Assembly (NCBI RefSeq): GCF_008831285.2
Contig: NC_045143.1
Coordinates: 4,227,503 to 4,287,502, forward strand
Origin: Nymphaea colorata
Lineage: Eukaryota; Streptophyta; Magnoliopsida; Nymphaeales; Nymphaeaceae
Length of the DNA: 60,000 bases
Direction: 5' to 3'
This document shows positions 58,726-60,000 of the stretch, in pieces. Every line of letters begins with the position of its first letter. The stretch's first letter is position 1. The translations under genes and the position numbers were made by a program. A model generated the notes under the pieces. That model was given only the letters and a program-made list of their open reading frames with translations, made no database searches and had not been told where the DNA came from.

Positions 58726-59624
58726 GTGAGTATCTGAACCAAGAGCTTTCTTAGTGGCCATTCTTCTTTTATTTATTGCATGCCTGGCTCTTTCGGCAGG
58801 GTGTTTGTTTGCCATGGTACTCATGTAGACGGGCCCTGGCTTGTCGTTTTCACCCGTCAAGAAGAGCAAGTACAGATACGTCTTGCTTTCTGTGAATTAA
58901 CCACACTCTTAGGGGCATAGTGTCGAAATGACGATACCCATTTGTTTGTTTGATTCTCATAAGTACTATCCTTCATACTGTTTACTGTTTTCTAAAGTAT
59001 GACTAAAAATTAAGATAAGAAGACGATGAACTCAAAAGTTAATTTTTCCATTTCCTTTAATGCAAACATGGTGTTTTCGACCCCAAACATGCAGAATGCA
59101 CTGATGGAATCTGATGTTCCTGACCCGTATCATGGCAAAAAGCTGTGAGCATCCTTCTTCCAATGCAAAGCCTGCAGGGGATAGGGTCCCCTCCCTTTTA
59201 TTACTTAAGAGAAAGCATCCATTTTATTACTTAAGAGGAAAACAAAAATAGATACTGTGAACATCACAAAACAATGACGATACGATGTTGCTGATCCGTA
59301 TCAGGGCAAAACCCTGCAGGCCTCCTTCTTCAACCTCAGTCGCACACCTGCCATGATAATTTTGAGACAGTGACGCTAACCAGGAGATTTCTTTTCTTGC
59401 TTCAGTTCCGACGAGGAGTTTTTTGTTTGTGTCCTGTCCTAACTAGAGCTACTGCTTGGGCTTTTCTTTGCACTTTTGGCCGCCCCTCAATTTCATGGCC
59501 ATTACGGCAAAGAAAGTTCGGTTGAGAGGGACGTGAACCACCTACAATCTGAAAAATGAACTTTAATGTTATTATTTTAATTTAGCTTCTACAGAAATTT
59601 CAAAAGATATGGTAGGTGCCGGAA

Positions 59625-59696
<72 letters not shown>

Positions 59697-60000
59697 TGCT
59701 TGAATTGATCAGCCCTTCAATTAAAAAAATTCCAAACCATTATTGTCTTTCTAAATAAATGCTGACGTATGAGATTTGAATAGTTCTGGAATGGGACAAA
59801 AAGATAGCTTTAGACTGAAGTATAAAATTCAAACGGCAGTACTTCTTGTAGATCATATTGGTGCACTATTTTTCATGTGTAGTATGATTAATGATTAAAA
59901 TACCCTTAGTTTATAGAACAAGAAAACTTGTTGTAAAAAAAAAATTGAAAATGAAAAAAGAAAAAGTAAAAAAACTGTGGAAGACATTTTTTAATAAATT

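Larger units (their letters stand above)
58282..60000 (+). repeat. Segmental duplication, copy 2 (promoter to intron 1 of F)
   Basis: See copy 1 at 46402-48102. The match begins after a 58-60 base diverged stretch and runs to the last base of the window. Confidence 0.93.

Noticed and set aside
1-60000. A biosynthetic gene cluster around the laccases
   Set aside because: No other enzyme genes are present; all the intact genes are paralogous laccases.

Overview
This is nuclear DNA of a flowering plant. The genes have GT-AG introns, TATA boxes about 60 bases before the start codons and AATAAA sites after the stops. The coding exons have the sizes typical of plant laccases (152, 245 and 129 bases for exons 2 to 4). 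The spaces between genes are AT-rich and full of microsatellites, L1-type LINE sequence and small element remnants. The species cannot be told from the sequence.

The window is a tandem array of laccases (blue multicopper oxidases, benzenediol:oxygen oxidoreductases) of the LAC14/LAC15-like kind, all on the + strand. From left to right: the 3' part of laccase A (exons 4-6, 1262-3796); a broken copy of its last exon (6242-6458); an orphan first exon (9500-9616); a 5'-truncated LINE (10844-14235); laccase pseudogene B (two first exons, a frameshifted exon 2 and a damaged exon 6, 15101-17106); intact laccase C (20965-27062, 591 aa); a LINE fragment and pseudogene B' (30199-31988); intact laccase D (34115-38801, 591 aa); the ghost of a deleted laccase (43013-43690); intact laccase E (46737-52336, 592 aa); and the first exon of laccase F (58618-58725), which runs off the right edge.

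The array grew by repeated segmental duplication. Pseudogene B + laccase C (about 15.9-30.2 kb) is matched by pseudogene B' + laccase D (about 30.45-41.9 kb), with a piece of LINE at the junction. The promoter, exon 1 and intron 1 of E (46402-48102) recur almost base for base at 58282-60000. The only differences I found by eye are 9 extra TA units and one fewer A. This means either a very recent duplication or an assembly duplicate.

C, D and E encode complete secreted enzymes with a signal peptide and all four copper-binding segments. They should oxidise phenolics in the apoplast or cell wall. They carry an unusual acidic tail after the cysteine where most plant laccases end. Their promoters differ: a CACGTG G-box lies about 170 bases upstream in C and D, is changed to CACGAG in E and F, and is lost in pseudogene B. 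The only non-laccase gene traces are a broken bHLH transcription-factor fragment on the - strand (55263-55638) and unidentified coding-like traces on the - strand in the 3' flanks of C, D and E. I saw no evidence of a wholly new kind of system. The interest lies in the birth, decay and regulatory divergence of this laccase array.
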